From Actibacterium sp. 188UL27-1 (lineage in GTDB: Bacteria; Pseudomonadota; Alphaproteobacteria; Rhodobacterales; Rhodobacteraceae), in assembly GCF_016901225.1 (NCBI RefSeq), contig NZ_JAFEUL010000004.1, positions 1-64,000 on the forward strand: a stretch of 64,000 nucleotides of DNA. Direction: 5' to 3'. Each line of letters starts with the position of its first letter. Within the stretch, counting starts at the first letter, position 1. The notes beneath the pieces were generated by a model. The model had not been told where the DNA came from, made no database searches, and saw nothing but the letters and a program-made list of their open reading frames with translations. This document shows positions 17,432-25,509 of this stretch, piece after piece. Position numbers and translations under genes: made by a program.

Positions 17432-18706
17432 TCACACGGCACGGTCGATCACGTGGGCAAAGCTGCCGCAGACGCGGCCTGTGCGCAAGCCCATCGGCGC
17501 CAGATTATCGCCCGCAGCGTCCCGTGCGGCAAACAGTGTTTCTCCCTGAGCGCGGGTCGTGGTGGCATAGTGAAATTCATGACCGCGCCATTGCCCGGCA
17601 AAGGGGCCATGGCGCGCCTCAAGCTGTCGGTAGCCCAAGTGCAGCTTGCGTCTGGCGAAGCTGGTATCCAGATCCAGCAGGCCTGCCATGGGGTGGGTCT
17701 GGCCCTGGGCGTCAGTCAAGGTCTGGCCGAGCACCATGTAACCGCCGCATTCCCCATAAATATCAGATAGTTTCGACGCATTTCTCAAGCTTTTCAGGAA
17801 AGTCTGGGTGCGGGCCAATCGCCCGGCGTGAAGCTCTGGGTATCCGCCGGGAAGAATCACCAAATCGGCGTCTGGGACAGGATCGTCGGCCAAGGGGGAA
17901 AAGTATGAGATCTGCGCGCCTCTCTCCCGCCAATCCGCAAGAAGATGGGGATAGGCAAACGCAAAGGCCTGATCCTGGGCCATGGCGATATGTTGTGCTG
18001 GAGGAGGTGTGCGCGGGCCACATTCGATGGGGCGCGGGGTGGCATCGGGCAAAAGATCGAGATCGATATGGGCCTCTGCCAGATCCGCCAACCGGTCAAG
18101 CCAGTCTGACAAGTCACTCCGTTCGGCGGCCTGTACCAGACCAAGGTGGCGGGATGGGTGGTTGATCTGATCTTGCCGGGGGATCGCCCCTAGAACGGGC
18201 GGCAGATCGGTCCTGTCCAATGCGCCCCGCAGCATCGCCTCGTGCCGGGCACTGCCGACACGGTTCAGAATGATCCCGCAAAATCGAACATCGGGCCGGT
18301 GATGGACATATCCCCCGACCAATGCCGCAACCGAATGCGCCATGCGCACCGCGTCAATAACCAGCAAGACGGGCAGGTCTAGCAGAACCGCCAGATCGGC
18401 GGTAGATCCCTGACCCTGGGGCGGTGCGCCGTCGAACAGGCCCATGGCCCCTTCGACAATCAGGGGCGTGTCGCCGGCGGCCAGCAGGCGGATGCGATCG
18501 GGCGTCATGGCCCAGGCATCAAGGTTGATGGATGGATGCCCGCAGGCCGCTTCGTGAAACCGGGGATCGATATAGTCTGGTCCGGATTTTGCGGCGCGCA
18601 CCGGTCCGCGCCGTGCGAGGGCTCGCATCAGGGCGAGCGACACCGTAGTCTTGCCGCTGCCCGAGGCCGGGGCGCCGATCACCAGCCCCCCTTTTGTGGG
18701 GGTCAT
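17432..18706 (-). CDS. cobB: Cobyrinate a,c-diamide synthase
   Basis: A 424-residue CobB/CbiA, the ATP-dependent glutamine amidotransferase that amidates the a and c side chains of (hydrogeno)byrinate. The N-terminal P-loop-like G-A-P-A-S-G-S-G-K-T-T and S-G-P-D-Y-I-D-P-R-F-H are family signatures. The C-terminal class I amidotransferase domain has I-L-P-G-G-Y-P-E-L and the nucleophile in G-E-C-G-G-Y-M-V-L-G, with the histidine in H-E-F-H-Y. Its start overlaps the cobA stop by four bases on the minus strand, so the two are co-translated. Confidence 0.95.
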   Translation of the reverse strand: MTPTKGGLVIGAPASGSGKTTVSLALMRALARRGPVRAAKSGPDYIDPRFHEAACGHPSINLDAWAMTPDRIRLLAAGDTPLIVEGAMGLFDGAPPQGQGSTADLAVLLDLPVLLVIDAVRMAHSVAALVGGYVHHRPDVRFCGIILNRVGSARHEAMLRGALDRTDLPPVLGAIPRQDQINHPSRHLGLVQAAERSDLSDWLDRLADLAEAHIDLDLLPDATPRPIECGPRTPPPAQHIAMAQDQAFAFAYPHLLADWRERGAQISYFSPLADDPVPDADLVILPGGYPELHAGRLARTQTFLKSLRNASKLSDIYGECGGYMVLGQTLTDAQGQTHPMAGLLDLDTSFARRKLHLGYRQLEARHGPFAGQWRGHEFHYATTTRAQGETLFAARDAAGDNLAPMGLRTGRVCGSFAHVIDRAV

Positions 18707-19557
18707 ACCTGTTCGGCGGGAAGGCCGCGACCCAGTGGATCAAGGTTGGTTGGCATTTGGCCCGCCGCCATGGCTTGCCAGTCCAGCACGTCACGCATCT
18801 GAACGGCCTTGCCGATACAGATGATGGCCGGAGGTTCCATACCGATCCGCGCAATATCTTTTTCGGCCATGTCGAGGGTGGTCTCCAGCACCCGTTGATC
18901 GGTGGTTGTCGCGGTCGTCACGATGGCAACGGGATCCGACGCCGGGCGCCCGGCGTCGATCAATGCCTTGGAAATCCGACCGATATGTTTCATGCCCATA
19001 TAGATGACAATCACATGGCTGCCCCGCGCAATCGCGGCCCAATCCAATGTGTCAGGGGCCTCCCCGGCCTGATCATGCCCGGTAACGAAGGTGACGGATT
19101 GGTTCACATCGCGGTGCGTTACGGGGATGCCAGCATAGGCCAACCCGCCGATACCGGCCGTGATACCGGGAACGATGCGAATGGGAATGCCGTGTTGCAC
19201 CAGTGTTTGCGCCTCTTCCCCGCCGCGGCCAAACACGAAGGGATCGCCGCCTTTCAGGCGCACAACCTTGCGCCCGTCGCGCGCTAGATCGATGAGCCGC
19301 AGGGAAATGTCGCGTTGTTGGGCCGATGGTTTGCCACCGCGTTTGCCCGCGTAGATCACCTCGGCCTGCGGCGCCCAGGCCAGCAATTCCTCCGAGACGA
19401 GGGCATCATAGACGATCACATCCGCCTGGCGCAGGGCGTTCATGCCATGCAGAGTCAGCAGGCCGGGATCGCCAGGGCCCGCGCCCACCAGCCACACCCA
19501 ACCGGGATCCAGAATGGGCCAGTTGTCGCCCGGGAATGTCACATCTGTTTCTGTCAT
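18703..19557 (-). CDS. cobA: Uroporphyrinogen-III C-methyltransferase
   Basis: A 284-residue SAM-dependent methyltransferase that makes precorrin-2, the branch point to cobalamin (and sirohaem). Family motifs are V-G-A-G-P-G-D-P-G-L-L-T, V-R-L-K-G-G-D-P-F-V-F-G-R-G-G-E-E and V-P-G-I-T-A-G. No CysG-type oxidase/chelatase domain is present, so it is the stand-alone form. It is divergent from cbiD, with a 123-base gap, and leads the cobA-cobB unit. The roughly 30 C-terminal residues beyond the conserved fold are not conserved. Confidence 0.95.
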   Translation of the reverse strand: MTETDVTFPGDNWPILDPGWVWLVGAGPGDPGLLTLHGMNALRQADVIVYDALVSEELLAWAPQAEVIYAGKRGGKPSAQQRDISLRLIDLARDGRKVVRLKGGDPFVFGRGGEEAQTLVQHGIPIRIVPGITAGIGGLAYAGIPVTHRDVNQSVTFVTGHDQAGEAPDTLDWAAIARGSHVIVIYMGMKHIGRISKALIDAGRPASDPVAIVTTATTTDQRVLETTLDMAEKDIARIGMEPPAIICIGKAVQMRDVLDWQAMAAGQMPTNLDPLGRGLPAEQV

Positions 19558-19680
19558 GGCCCGTTATTGCCCGAAGACCGAGCCATGAAAAGGGGGTGAG
19601 ACGACACGCCCATATCGCAAAGCGACCCGGCCACAGGTGGGGGATGGCGGGGTGACGGGGGGCTGCCTATAATCCGGCCC

Positions 19681-20745
19681 ATGAAGGATCTGCCGAAAAC
19701 CGAATTGCGGCGTGGCTGGACGACCGGGACCTGTGCCACGGCGGCGGTGCGGGCGGCCTTGGCCCGGTTGCGGGCAGGGTTTTTTTTGGATCCGGTGACC
19801 ATCACCTTACCCAAGGGGGAGACACCGGTTTTCCCCTTGGCCCACAGGGGTGCGGGCGATGGCTGGGCCGAGGCCGGTGTGACCAAGGATGCCGGAGATG
19901 ATCCAGATGTGACCCATGGGTGCCTTGTGATTGCGCGGGTGGCACCGGGTGCGCCGGGCAGCGGCGTGACCTTTCGGGCCGGGGGGGGCGTGGGTCATGT
20001 GACGAAACCCGGTCTGCCCATCGCCGTGGGAGAGCCCGCCATCAACCCCGTGCCCCGGCAGATGATGGCAGGCGTGGTCGAGGCCGATGCGCCCGGTGCA
20101 GATATCGAGATCACGATCAGCATTCCAGGCGGCGTGGAACTGGCGGCCAAAACCTGGAATCCCCGTCTGGGTATTGCGGGCGGTCTGTCTGTATTGGGCA
20201 CTACGGGCGTGGTGCGGCCTTTCAGTTGTGCCGCCTGGATCGCATCGATCCATCGCGGGATCGATGTGGCACGCGCCGATGGGCTGGCCCATGTGGCCGG
20301 ATGCACAGGAGCCACATCCGAAGCGGTCGTTCAGGCGTTGCATGCCCTGCCGGACCACGCGATGCTGGATATGGGGGATTTTGCGGGGGGCTTGCTGAAA
20401 TATCTCAGGCGCCATCCCGTCGCCCATATCACCATCGGCGGAGGTATCGGCAAGATGACCAAACTGGCCCAAGGCGCGCTGGATTTGCATTCTGCCCGCA
20501 GCCAGGTGGATTTTGATCGGCTGGCCGCCGATTTGTCCCAACCGGATCTCGCCACCGCCAATACGGCGCTTGATGCGCTGGCCCGGGCAGGAGCCGAGAT
20601 GGCGGACCTGGTCGCCGCGAGCGCACGCCAGACCGTGGAGGCCGCGTTGGGGGAGGCGGGCGTTACCGTCGACACCGTGGTGATCGACCGGGCAGGCACC
20701 ATCCTGGCCCGGTCCGGCGCTGTGCCGGGCCTGTCTGCCCCGTGA
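19681..20745 (+). CDS. cbiD: Cobalt-precorrin-5B (C1)-methyltransferase
   Basis: A 354-residue CbiD. The start L-R-R-G-W-T-T-G-T-C-A-T-A-A-V-R-A-A and the downstream segments V-T-K-D-A-G-D-D-P-D-V-T-H-G and G-T-T-G-V-V-R-P-F-S are diagnostic. In the anaerobic pathway it methylates C1 of cobalt-precorrin-5B; in this window it sits with genes of the aerobic type (cobK). It forms an operon with cobK, whose GTG start overlaps its stop by four bases. The intergenic region to cobA carries no recognisable B12 riboswitch. Confidence 0.93.
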   Translation: MKDLPKTELRRGWTTGTCATAAVRAALARLRAGFFLDPVTITLPKGETPVFPLAHRGAGDGWAEAGVTKDAGDDPDVTHGCLVIARVAPGAPGSGVTFRAGGGVGHVTKPGLPIAVGEPAINPVPRQMMAGVVEADAPGADIEITISIPGGVELAAKTWNPRLGIAGGLSVLGTTGVVRPFSCAAWIASIHRGIDVARADGLAHVAGCTGATSEAVVQALHALPDHAMLDMGDFAGGLLKYLRRHPVAHITIGGGIGKMTKLAQGALDLHSARSQVDFDRLAADLSQPDLATANTALDALARAGAEMADLVAASARQTVEAALGEAGVTVDTVVIDRAGTILARSGAVPGLSAP

Positions 20746-21470
20746 AGGTTTTGCTGTTGGGCGGCACCGGTGAAGGCCGCGACCTTGCGCATTTGCTGGC
20801 CGATAGCGGCCACGAGGCGACCCTGTCGATGGCCGGGGCCACACGGAACCCCGCGCAGATGCCGATCCCCATGCGCGTGGGTGGATTTGGCGGGGCGGAA
20901 CCCTTTGCACAATGGCTTGTCGCGCATCAGATCGCGGCAATCATTGATGCCACACATCCTTTTGCGACCCGGATCTCTGCCCGGTCGGCTGCTGTCGCTG
21001 CGGCGTTGGGACTGCCTTACATGCAAGTGCTGCGTCCGGCATGGGAGGCCGGCACCACGGACACATGGCATCACATCGCCGTGGAAGAAGGGGCCGCGGC
21101 ATTGATCCCCGACAGCGCCACCGTTTTTCTGGCGACGGGGCGGCAAACACTGCACCGCTTTGCCGACCTGCAGACCCGTACCCTGATCTGTCGCCAGATC
21201 GATCCGCCAGACAGGCCGTTCCCCTTTCCCAACGGGCGGTTTCTGGTGGGGCGTCCGCCATTTTCCGTTGAGGAGGAACTTGCCTTATTCGCTGAGCTGG
21301 GGGTGGATTGGTTGGTCGTCAAAAATGCCGGTGGCGCGGCCAGTCGCACCAAGCTTGACGCCGCCGCCCGGTTGGGGCTGCCTGTCGCCATGATTGATCG
21401 CCCTGCGCCATCCGATGCCCCAACCGTCGCCACATCGACGGAGGCCATGCGCTGGCTTAACGCGTTATGA
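20742..21470 (+). CDS. cobK: Precorrin-6A reductase
   Basis: A 242-residue CobK/CbiJ, reducing the corrin ring intermediate precorrin-6A with NADPH. It has the start V-L-L-L-G-G-T-G-E-G-R-D-L-A, the D-A-T-H-P-F-A-T-R-I-S motif near 68 and the C-terminal V-K-N-A-G-G segment. It starts with GTG overlapping the cbiD stop, and its own stop overlaps the next ATG, so cbiD, cobK and the following DNA glycosylase and esterase genes form one tightly spaced run. Confidence 0.92.
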   Translation: MKVLLLGGTGEGRDLAHLLADSGHEATLSMAGATRNPAQMPIPMRVGGFGGAEPFAQWLVAHQIAAIIDATHPFATRISARSAAVAAALGLPYMQVLRPAWEAGTTDTWHHIAVEEGAAALIPDSATVFLATGRQTLHRFADLQTRTLICRQIDPPDRPFPFPNGRFLVGRPPFSVEEELALFAELGVDWLVVKNAGGAASRTKLDAAARLGLPVAMIDRPAPSDAPTVATSTEAMRWLNAL

Positions 21471-22099
21471 GCGTCGGGCGCCTCATCCACTCCCATGACT
21501 GCGTCGCCGAAGGCGCGGCCTGGCTGGCCAAGGTCGAGCCACGTTTTGCCAAGGCGCTGGATCAGACCGGGCCGCTGCCCCTGCGGTTAAGGAAGGACGG
21601 GTTTGAAGCGCTTCTGAATGCAATTGTCAGCCAGCAGGTGTCGGTTGCTTCGGCCCGGGCGATCTGGGGCAGGCTGCGGGCGGCAAAGTTGACCGGACCG
21701 CGCAAGGTGCTCCGGGCCAGTGACGATGACCTGCGCGCCTGCGGGCTGAGCCGCCAAAAGATTCGTTACGCCAAGGCGTTGGCGGAGGCGCGGATCAACT
21801 ATGTCGATTTGCGTCAGGCGCCGGAGCCGGTGATCCTGGAGACGCTGACCGCCGTGCCCGGCATTGGGCGGTGGACCGCGGAGATCTACGCCATGTTCTC
21901 CCTTGGTCGGGCGGATATCTTTGCCCCGGGCGATCTGGCATTGCAGGAAGCCGTCCGGATCCTGTGGGACATGGAGGATCGCCCATCGGAAAAAGCCCTG
22001 CGGGTCATGGCCGCGGATTGGTCCCCGTGGCGAGGGGTGGCGGCCCGGCTGTTATGGGCGTATTTCAAGGTCGCCAAAGACAGGGAAGGCATCACATGA
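21467..22099 (+). CDS. DNA-3-methyladenine glycosylase II-type (HhH-GPD) DNA glycosylase
   Basis: A 210-residue base-excision repair glycosylase of the AlkA-like HhH-GPD family. The helix-hairpin-helix reads V-P-G-I-G-R-W-T-A-E-I, and the catalytic aspartate is in F-A-P-G-D-L-A-L-Q. I-V-S-Q-Q-V-S near residue 50 is the conserved first helix. No iron-sulfur cluster cysteines follow, and the N-terminal AlkA domain is absent, giving the short form. It is predicted to remove alkylated purines. Overlaps with cobK upstream and the esterase downstream (four bases each) place it in the cobalamin run, probably without functional relation. Confidence 0.9.
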   Translation: MSVGRLIHSHDCVAEGAAWLAKVEPRFAKALDQTGPLPLRLRKDGFEALLNAIVSQQVSVASARAIWGRLRAAKLTGPRKVLRASDDDLRACGLSRQKIRYAKALAEARINYVDLRQAPEPVILETLTAVPGIGRWTAEIYAMFSLGRADIFAPGDLALQEAVRILWDMEDRPSEKALRVMAADWSPWRGVAARLLWAYFKVAKDREGIT

Positions 22100-22767
22100 C
22101 CCGAGAATTAACTGTCGCGCGCCGGGAGCCAAAATCCGGCAATGTGGCCTCTGCCGTTGTGTTTTTGCACGGCTACGGCGCGAACGGAGCCGACCTGATG
22201 GGGTTGGCCGACCCATTGGCCGAGCATATGCCCGATACGCTGTTCCTGGCCGTCGACGCACCCGAGACCTGCGTCAATAACCCAATGGGATATCAATGGT
22301 TTCCGATCCCCCACATGGACGGATCCGACCCGCAGGCGGCGGGGGCCTCATTCGCGCAATCGGTGGATGATTTGAACGCGTTTCTTGATCACATGCTGTT
22401 GCAGGAACGGCTGGAGCACAAACAGGTTATCCTACTGGGCTTTAGCCAGGGCACTATGATGAGCCTGCATGTGGCTGCCCGGCGGTCTGCACCCTTTGCC
22501 GGTGTGGTCGGTTTTTCGGGCCGGTTGTTGCAGCCCGAACGGCTGGCGGCGGAGGTCACATCAAAGCCGCCGGTGATGCTGCTACACGGCGATCGGGACC
22601 CGGTCGTGCCCTATGAGAGCATGCAAGAGGCGGCCGAGCCGTTGGCGGACAATGACTTTGACGTTTATACGCACACCATGGCTGGGGCGCCGCACACGAT
22701 TTCCCCGGACGGGTTGCAACAGGCCTATGCTTTCATGGCAGATGCCTTGCGCAAAGCGGCCATCTGA
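22096..22767 (+). CDS. Alpha/beta hydrolase, phospholipase/carboxylesterase family
   Basis: A 223-residue serine hydrolase of the small carboxylesterase/acyl-protein thioesterase-like family. The oxyanion segment F-L-H-G-Y-G-A-N-G precedes the nucleophile elbow G-F-S-Q-G. The acid is in H-G-D-R-D-P-V-V-P, and the histidine in A-P-H-T-I-S. There is no signal peptide, so it should be cytosolic. The start ATG overlaps the glycosylase stop. Substrate preference cannot be read from the sequence; short-chain esters are likely for the family. Confidence 0.88.
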   Translation: MTRELTVARREPKSGNVASAVVFLHGYGANGADLMGLADPLAEHMPDTLFLAVDAPETCVNNPMGYQWFPIPHMDGSDPQAAGASFAQSVDDLNAFLDHMLLQERLEHKQVILLGFSQGTMMSLHVAARRSAPFAGVVGFSGRLLQPERLAAEVTSKPPVMLLHGDRDPVVPYESMQEAAEPLADNDFDVYTHTMAGAPHTISPDGLQQAYAFMADALRKAAI

Positions 22768-22820
22768 ACCGGCCGTTCGTCGGTTCAAAAACGACGCACA
22801 GGCAGATGTCGGCCCGATCC

Positions 22821-22870
22821 TGTGGATAACCGTCACATCCCTGTAACACCTGCTTTGTAGCAGATGTGAC
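22821..22870. promoter_or_regulatory. DnaA-box consensus and inverted repeat upstream of HNH gene
   Basis: TGTGGATAA at 22821-22829 is the exact complement of the consensus DnaA box TTATCCACA. It is followed by an 8-bp inverted repeat, GTCACATC at 22832-22839 and GATGTGAC at 22863-22870. They lie in the 238-base gap before the HNH nuclease gene. A single box may occur by chance; the repeat could be an operator. Confidence 0.35.
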
Positions 22871-23005
22871 AAATACCGTATCTAGCGGGGGTTGTCCGTC
22901 AGGAAACGCCATATATAGTCAGGTGCAGCCGGAACCGACGCTCTTTGTGACGGCAGGGTACTGAGTAAGGCATAGGGCAGGGCATACGAGGGCGGAGACA
23001 GGCCA

Positions 23006-23590
23006 ATGACTGCAGAGTTTCGAACGCAATTCGTGCGAGAGCCGAACAATCTGAGGCACCATCCTGCTTTGGTTCTGAATGCTGATTATCGGCCGCTTTC
23101 CTATTATCCGCTGTCTCTTTGGCCCTGGCAGGAAGCGGTCAAGGCCGCTTGGCTGGATCGTGTGACTATCCTGGCTGAATATGATGAGGTGGTGCGCAGT
23201 CCGTCGACCTCGATCAAGATTCCGTCGGTGGTTGTCCTCAAGGACTATGTAAAGCCGCAAAAGCGGGTGGCGTTTACCCGTTTCAACCTGTTTTTGCGGG
23301 ATGAGTTTTGCTGCCAGTATTGTGGTGCGCGAGGCGATCTGACCTTTGACCATGTCGTGCCGCGGGCGCGGGGCGGTGTGACGAGCTGGGAAAATGTCGT
23401 GGCCGCCTGTTCGAAATGCAACCTGCGCAAAGGGTCGCGATCCTTGCGGCAATCCGGGATGAGCCTGCGTCGCCCACCACGCCAGCCGGCAGCAGAGGAA
23501 TTGCGAAACATGGGGCGGCGATTCCCCCCCAATTATCTGCACGAAAGTTGGCTCGACTTCCTGTACTGGGACGCCGAATTGGAAGCCTGA
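23006..23590 (+). CDS. HNH endonuclease
   Basis: A 194-residue protein with a C-terminal HNH nuclease domain. It contains C-Q-Y-C-G (first zinc knuckle), the metal/catalytic D-H-V-V-P, N-V-V-A-A-C-S-K-C-N and L-R-K-G. The first 90 residues contain L-N-A-D-Y-R-P-L-S-Y-Y-P-L-S-L-W-P-W, a stretch I recognise as conserved in this chromosomal alphaproteobacterial family. It is not next to restriction, phage or intron genes, so it is probably a housekeeping nuclease of unknown role rather than a mobile one. It is monocistronic. Confidence 0.88.
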   Translation: MTAEFRTQFVREPNNLRHHPALVLNADYRPLSYYPLSLWPWQEAVKAAWLDRVTILAEYDEVVRSPSTSIKIPSVVVLKDYVKPQKRVAFTRFNLFLRDEFCCQYCGARGDLTFDHVVPRARGGVTSWENVVAACSKCNLRKGSRSLRQSGMSLRRPPRQPAAEELRNMGRRFPPNYLHESWLDFLYWDAELEA

Positions 23591-23857
23591 TCCGGAATTT
23601 TTCACACATCGCCATATTTTGTGGCGATGTGTTGCCAGTTTTGGCGCCGGTCATGTTCCATCTGTTGCCCACCAAGTCCGGGCCCTCTCCTCCCTGCAGC
23701 TTACCGCCACCGCGAACCACATCATTTGGCGATCCAACGCGTGAAATACCCCAGTTCTGTTCCATGTCTAGTTCGGCTTGGGGCACGGTGCCATGTTCTG
23801 TTGGCGGCTCGGGACAATCCTGGCCGCCTATAAAAGAGCAACCAAAGGAGACACCCC

Positions 23858-24100
23858 ATGAAAACGACTGTTTTGGGTCTGGGTATTCTGAGCGCAAGCA
23901 TTCTTACAGCTCTGGCTGTCAGCGCCGCCACCGAAATGGACACCGATGGCGACGGGATGTTTTCGCTGACCGAGCTTCAGGTCGCTTACCCTGATCTGAC
24001 GGCCGAGACATATGCATCGCTTGATGCCAATGCTGACGGCATGGTCGATCCCGAAGAGCTGGCCGCGGCCCAGGAAGCCGGCGTTTTGCCAGCCAGCTAA
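23858..24100 (+). CDS. Small exported EF-hand protein
   Basis: An 80-residue protein with a signal peptide (hydrophobic to about residue 22, A-V-S-A-A cleavage region) and two EF-hand calcium loops. The first is D-T-D-G-D-G-M-F-S-L-T-E starting at 28, the second D-A-N-A-D-G-M-V-D-P-E-E near 56. It should be periplasmic and may bind Ca2+. An AAAGGAGA ribosome binding site precedes the ATG, and a strong terminator follows. It is monocistronic; the role is unknown. Confidence 0.85.
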   Translation: MKTTVLGLGILSASILTALAVSAATEMDTDGDGMFSLTELQVAYPDLTAETYASLDANADGMVDPEELAAAQEAGVLPAS

Positions 24101-24158
24101 GAGTTATGCCCTTAGAGGTAGCTGAGATCCGCACCCCCCAGCAGCGCGGATAGCAGTG

Positions 24159-24194
24159 AGCGTGGCCCTCGCCTCCCGAGGGCCACGCTTTTTA
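24159..24194 (+). terminator. Strong Rho-independent terminator of the EF-hand gene
   Basis: A perfect 13-bp stem (AGCGTGGCCCTCG at 24159-24171 with CGAGGGCCACGCT at 24177-24189) has a 5-base loop and is followed directly by TTTT. It ends the EF-hand transcript 58 bases after its stop codon. Confidence 0.92.
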
Positions 24195-24418
24195 TTGAGT
24201 GCTGCACCCGGCATGAAAAAGTGGTATACTTGGTAGTCAATTCCGCTGCGTCCTGCTTGAACGCGGGTCTGAACACTCTTCTCGTCATGCAGACCGTCCA
24301 GTTTCAAGAACACTTTATGCCCGTCTTCGCGAAACCGGCAGCTAGCCAGACAGCAAAACGCCAACATTACCTTTAAAGCACAAGCTATTCAGGAGGCGGG
24401 TGTACGATGTCAGATTTT
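24195..24418. other. Gene-free stretch between terminator and tRNA-Asn
   Basis: Together with 24101-24158 this leaves about 318 bases without a gene. An 87-codon minus-strand frame (24104-24367) crosses the terminator hairpin and is unlikely to be coding. No RNA gene or repeat is recognised. Confidence 0.5.
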
Positions 24419-24493
24419 TGGCTCCGGCGGTAGGGATCGAACCTACGACCAATTGATTAACAGTCAACTGCTCTACCGCTGAGCTACGCCGGA
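24419..24493 (-). tRNA. tRNA-Asn (GTT)
   Basis: A 75-base cloverleaf on the minus strand. The acceptor TCCGGCG pairs with CGCCGGA, the D arm contains GTAGCTCAGCGGTAGAGC, the anticodon loop CTGTTAA gives GTT, and the T arm has GGTTCGATCCC. CCA is encoded at the 3' end. It is located just past the end of the MBL hydrolase gene. Confidence 0.96.
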
Positions 24494-24547
24494 ACTGGCG
24501 TGCCGTATAGCAACCGGGTTTGGGTGCGTCCAGTGGCTTTCGAACCG

Positions 24548-25495
24548 TTATGCGGACTTTTTTCGCGTGCTGCGAAAATGGCTTTGGACGCTCAACTCAC
24601 CGTCCGGTTCGACAAGGCCGCGGCCTGCCAAGTCGATCAGATGGGCAAAAACATTGCGTTCGGCGGCACGCAGCAAGGCGGTATCCGTGTCGACATAGAT
24701 CTGGCGTGTCAGGCTGGGAATGTTCGTCGGCCGGTCCGACACGGTATTGAGGATCTGGGTTTCGCGCATGAGACGATGGTCGATCAGTTCGGCCAGTCTG
24801 GCCTTGGGATCGTCGATCACCTCGCCATGACCCGGATAATAGGTGCGTGCGGGATATGCCTGCAGCTTGCGGCACGATGCCATGAACGCGGTCAGATCAC
24901 CATCGGGAGGCGAGACCAGTGATGTGGCCCAGCCCATCACATGGTCACCGGAAAAGATCACATCGCCCCACTGAAAACACATGTGATTTGCCGTGTGGCC
25001 CGGTGTCCAGATCGCAGTGACCTGCCATTCCGGGCTGGTGATGGTGGCGCCGTCAGGCAGACGGATATCGGGGCGAAAATGGCTGTCGATCCCTTCGCCG
25101 CCATGGGCGCGGCCGGTCTGCGCAAGTTGCGTCATGATCGATGTGCGCCCGTCCAGATGCGTACCGAATGCATGGATCTGCGCGCCGGTTTCCTGAGCCA
25201 GCAATGTCGCGAGTGGAGAATGGTCCAGATGGCTGTGGGTGACCAGAATATGGGTGATCTGCTGGCTGGGTTTCAGCGCCTCTTTGATCGCCTGAAGGTG
25301 GGCGGCATCCATCGGTCCGGGGTCGATGACGGCGATATACTGAGCGCCCAGCAGATAGGTATTCGTCCCCCTGAATGTCATGGGCGACGGGTTGGGCGCG
25401 GTGATCCGGGCCAGATCGGGGCTCAGCCATTCGGCCAAGCCGACAGGCGGATTATAGTTCGGCACTGGCGTCACTTCCCCTTCGTTCCCGACCAC
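24548..25495 (-). CDS. MBL-fold metallo-hydrolase (LACTB2-like)
   Basis: A 315-residue metallo-beta-lactamase-fold hydrolase. The metal motif H-S-H-L-D-H is at 87-92, and further ligands are in T-P-G-H-T-A-N-H, F-S-G-D-H and Y-P-G-H-G. The C-terminal domain includes a winged-helix-like segment (R-Q-I-Y-V-D to the end), typical of the LACTB2/glyoxalase II-related group, whose members include endoribonucleases and hydrolases. There is no signal peptide. It is divergent from the sensor kinase gene, with only 14 bases between the two starts. Confidence 0.88.
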   Translation of the reverse strand: MVGNEGEVTPVPNYNPPVGLAEWLSPDLARITAPNPSPMTFRGTNTYLLGAQYIAVIDPGPMDAAHLQAIKEALKPSQQITHILVTHSHLDHSPLATLLAQETGAQIHAFGTHLDGRTSIMTQLAQTGRAHGGEGIDSHFRPDIRLPDGATITSPEWQVTAIWTPGHTANHMCFQWGDVIFSGDHVMGWATSLVSPPDGDLTAFMASCRKLQAYPARTYYPGHGEVIDDPKARLAELIDHRLMRETQILNTVSDRPTNIPSLTRQIYVDTDTALLRAAERNVFAHLIDLAGRGLVEPDGELSVQSHFRSTRKKSA

Positions 25496-25509
25496 GATAC
25501 ACTTTTTTT

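Noticed and set aside
19558-19680. Cobalamin riboswitch in the cobA-cbiD gap
   Set aside because: The conserved B12-box pattern is not visible and the gap is too short for a full element.
23006-23590. Restriction system or homing endonuclease
   Set aside because: No methylase, intron or intein context is present, and the N-terminal half matches a chromosomal alphaproteobacterial family.
24104-24367. 87-codon minus-strand frame between the EF-hand gene and tRNA-Asn
   Set aside because: It runs through a perfect terminator hairpin and has no recognisable motif or ribosome binding site.
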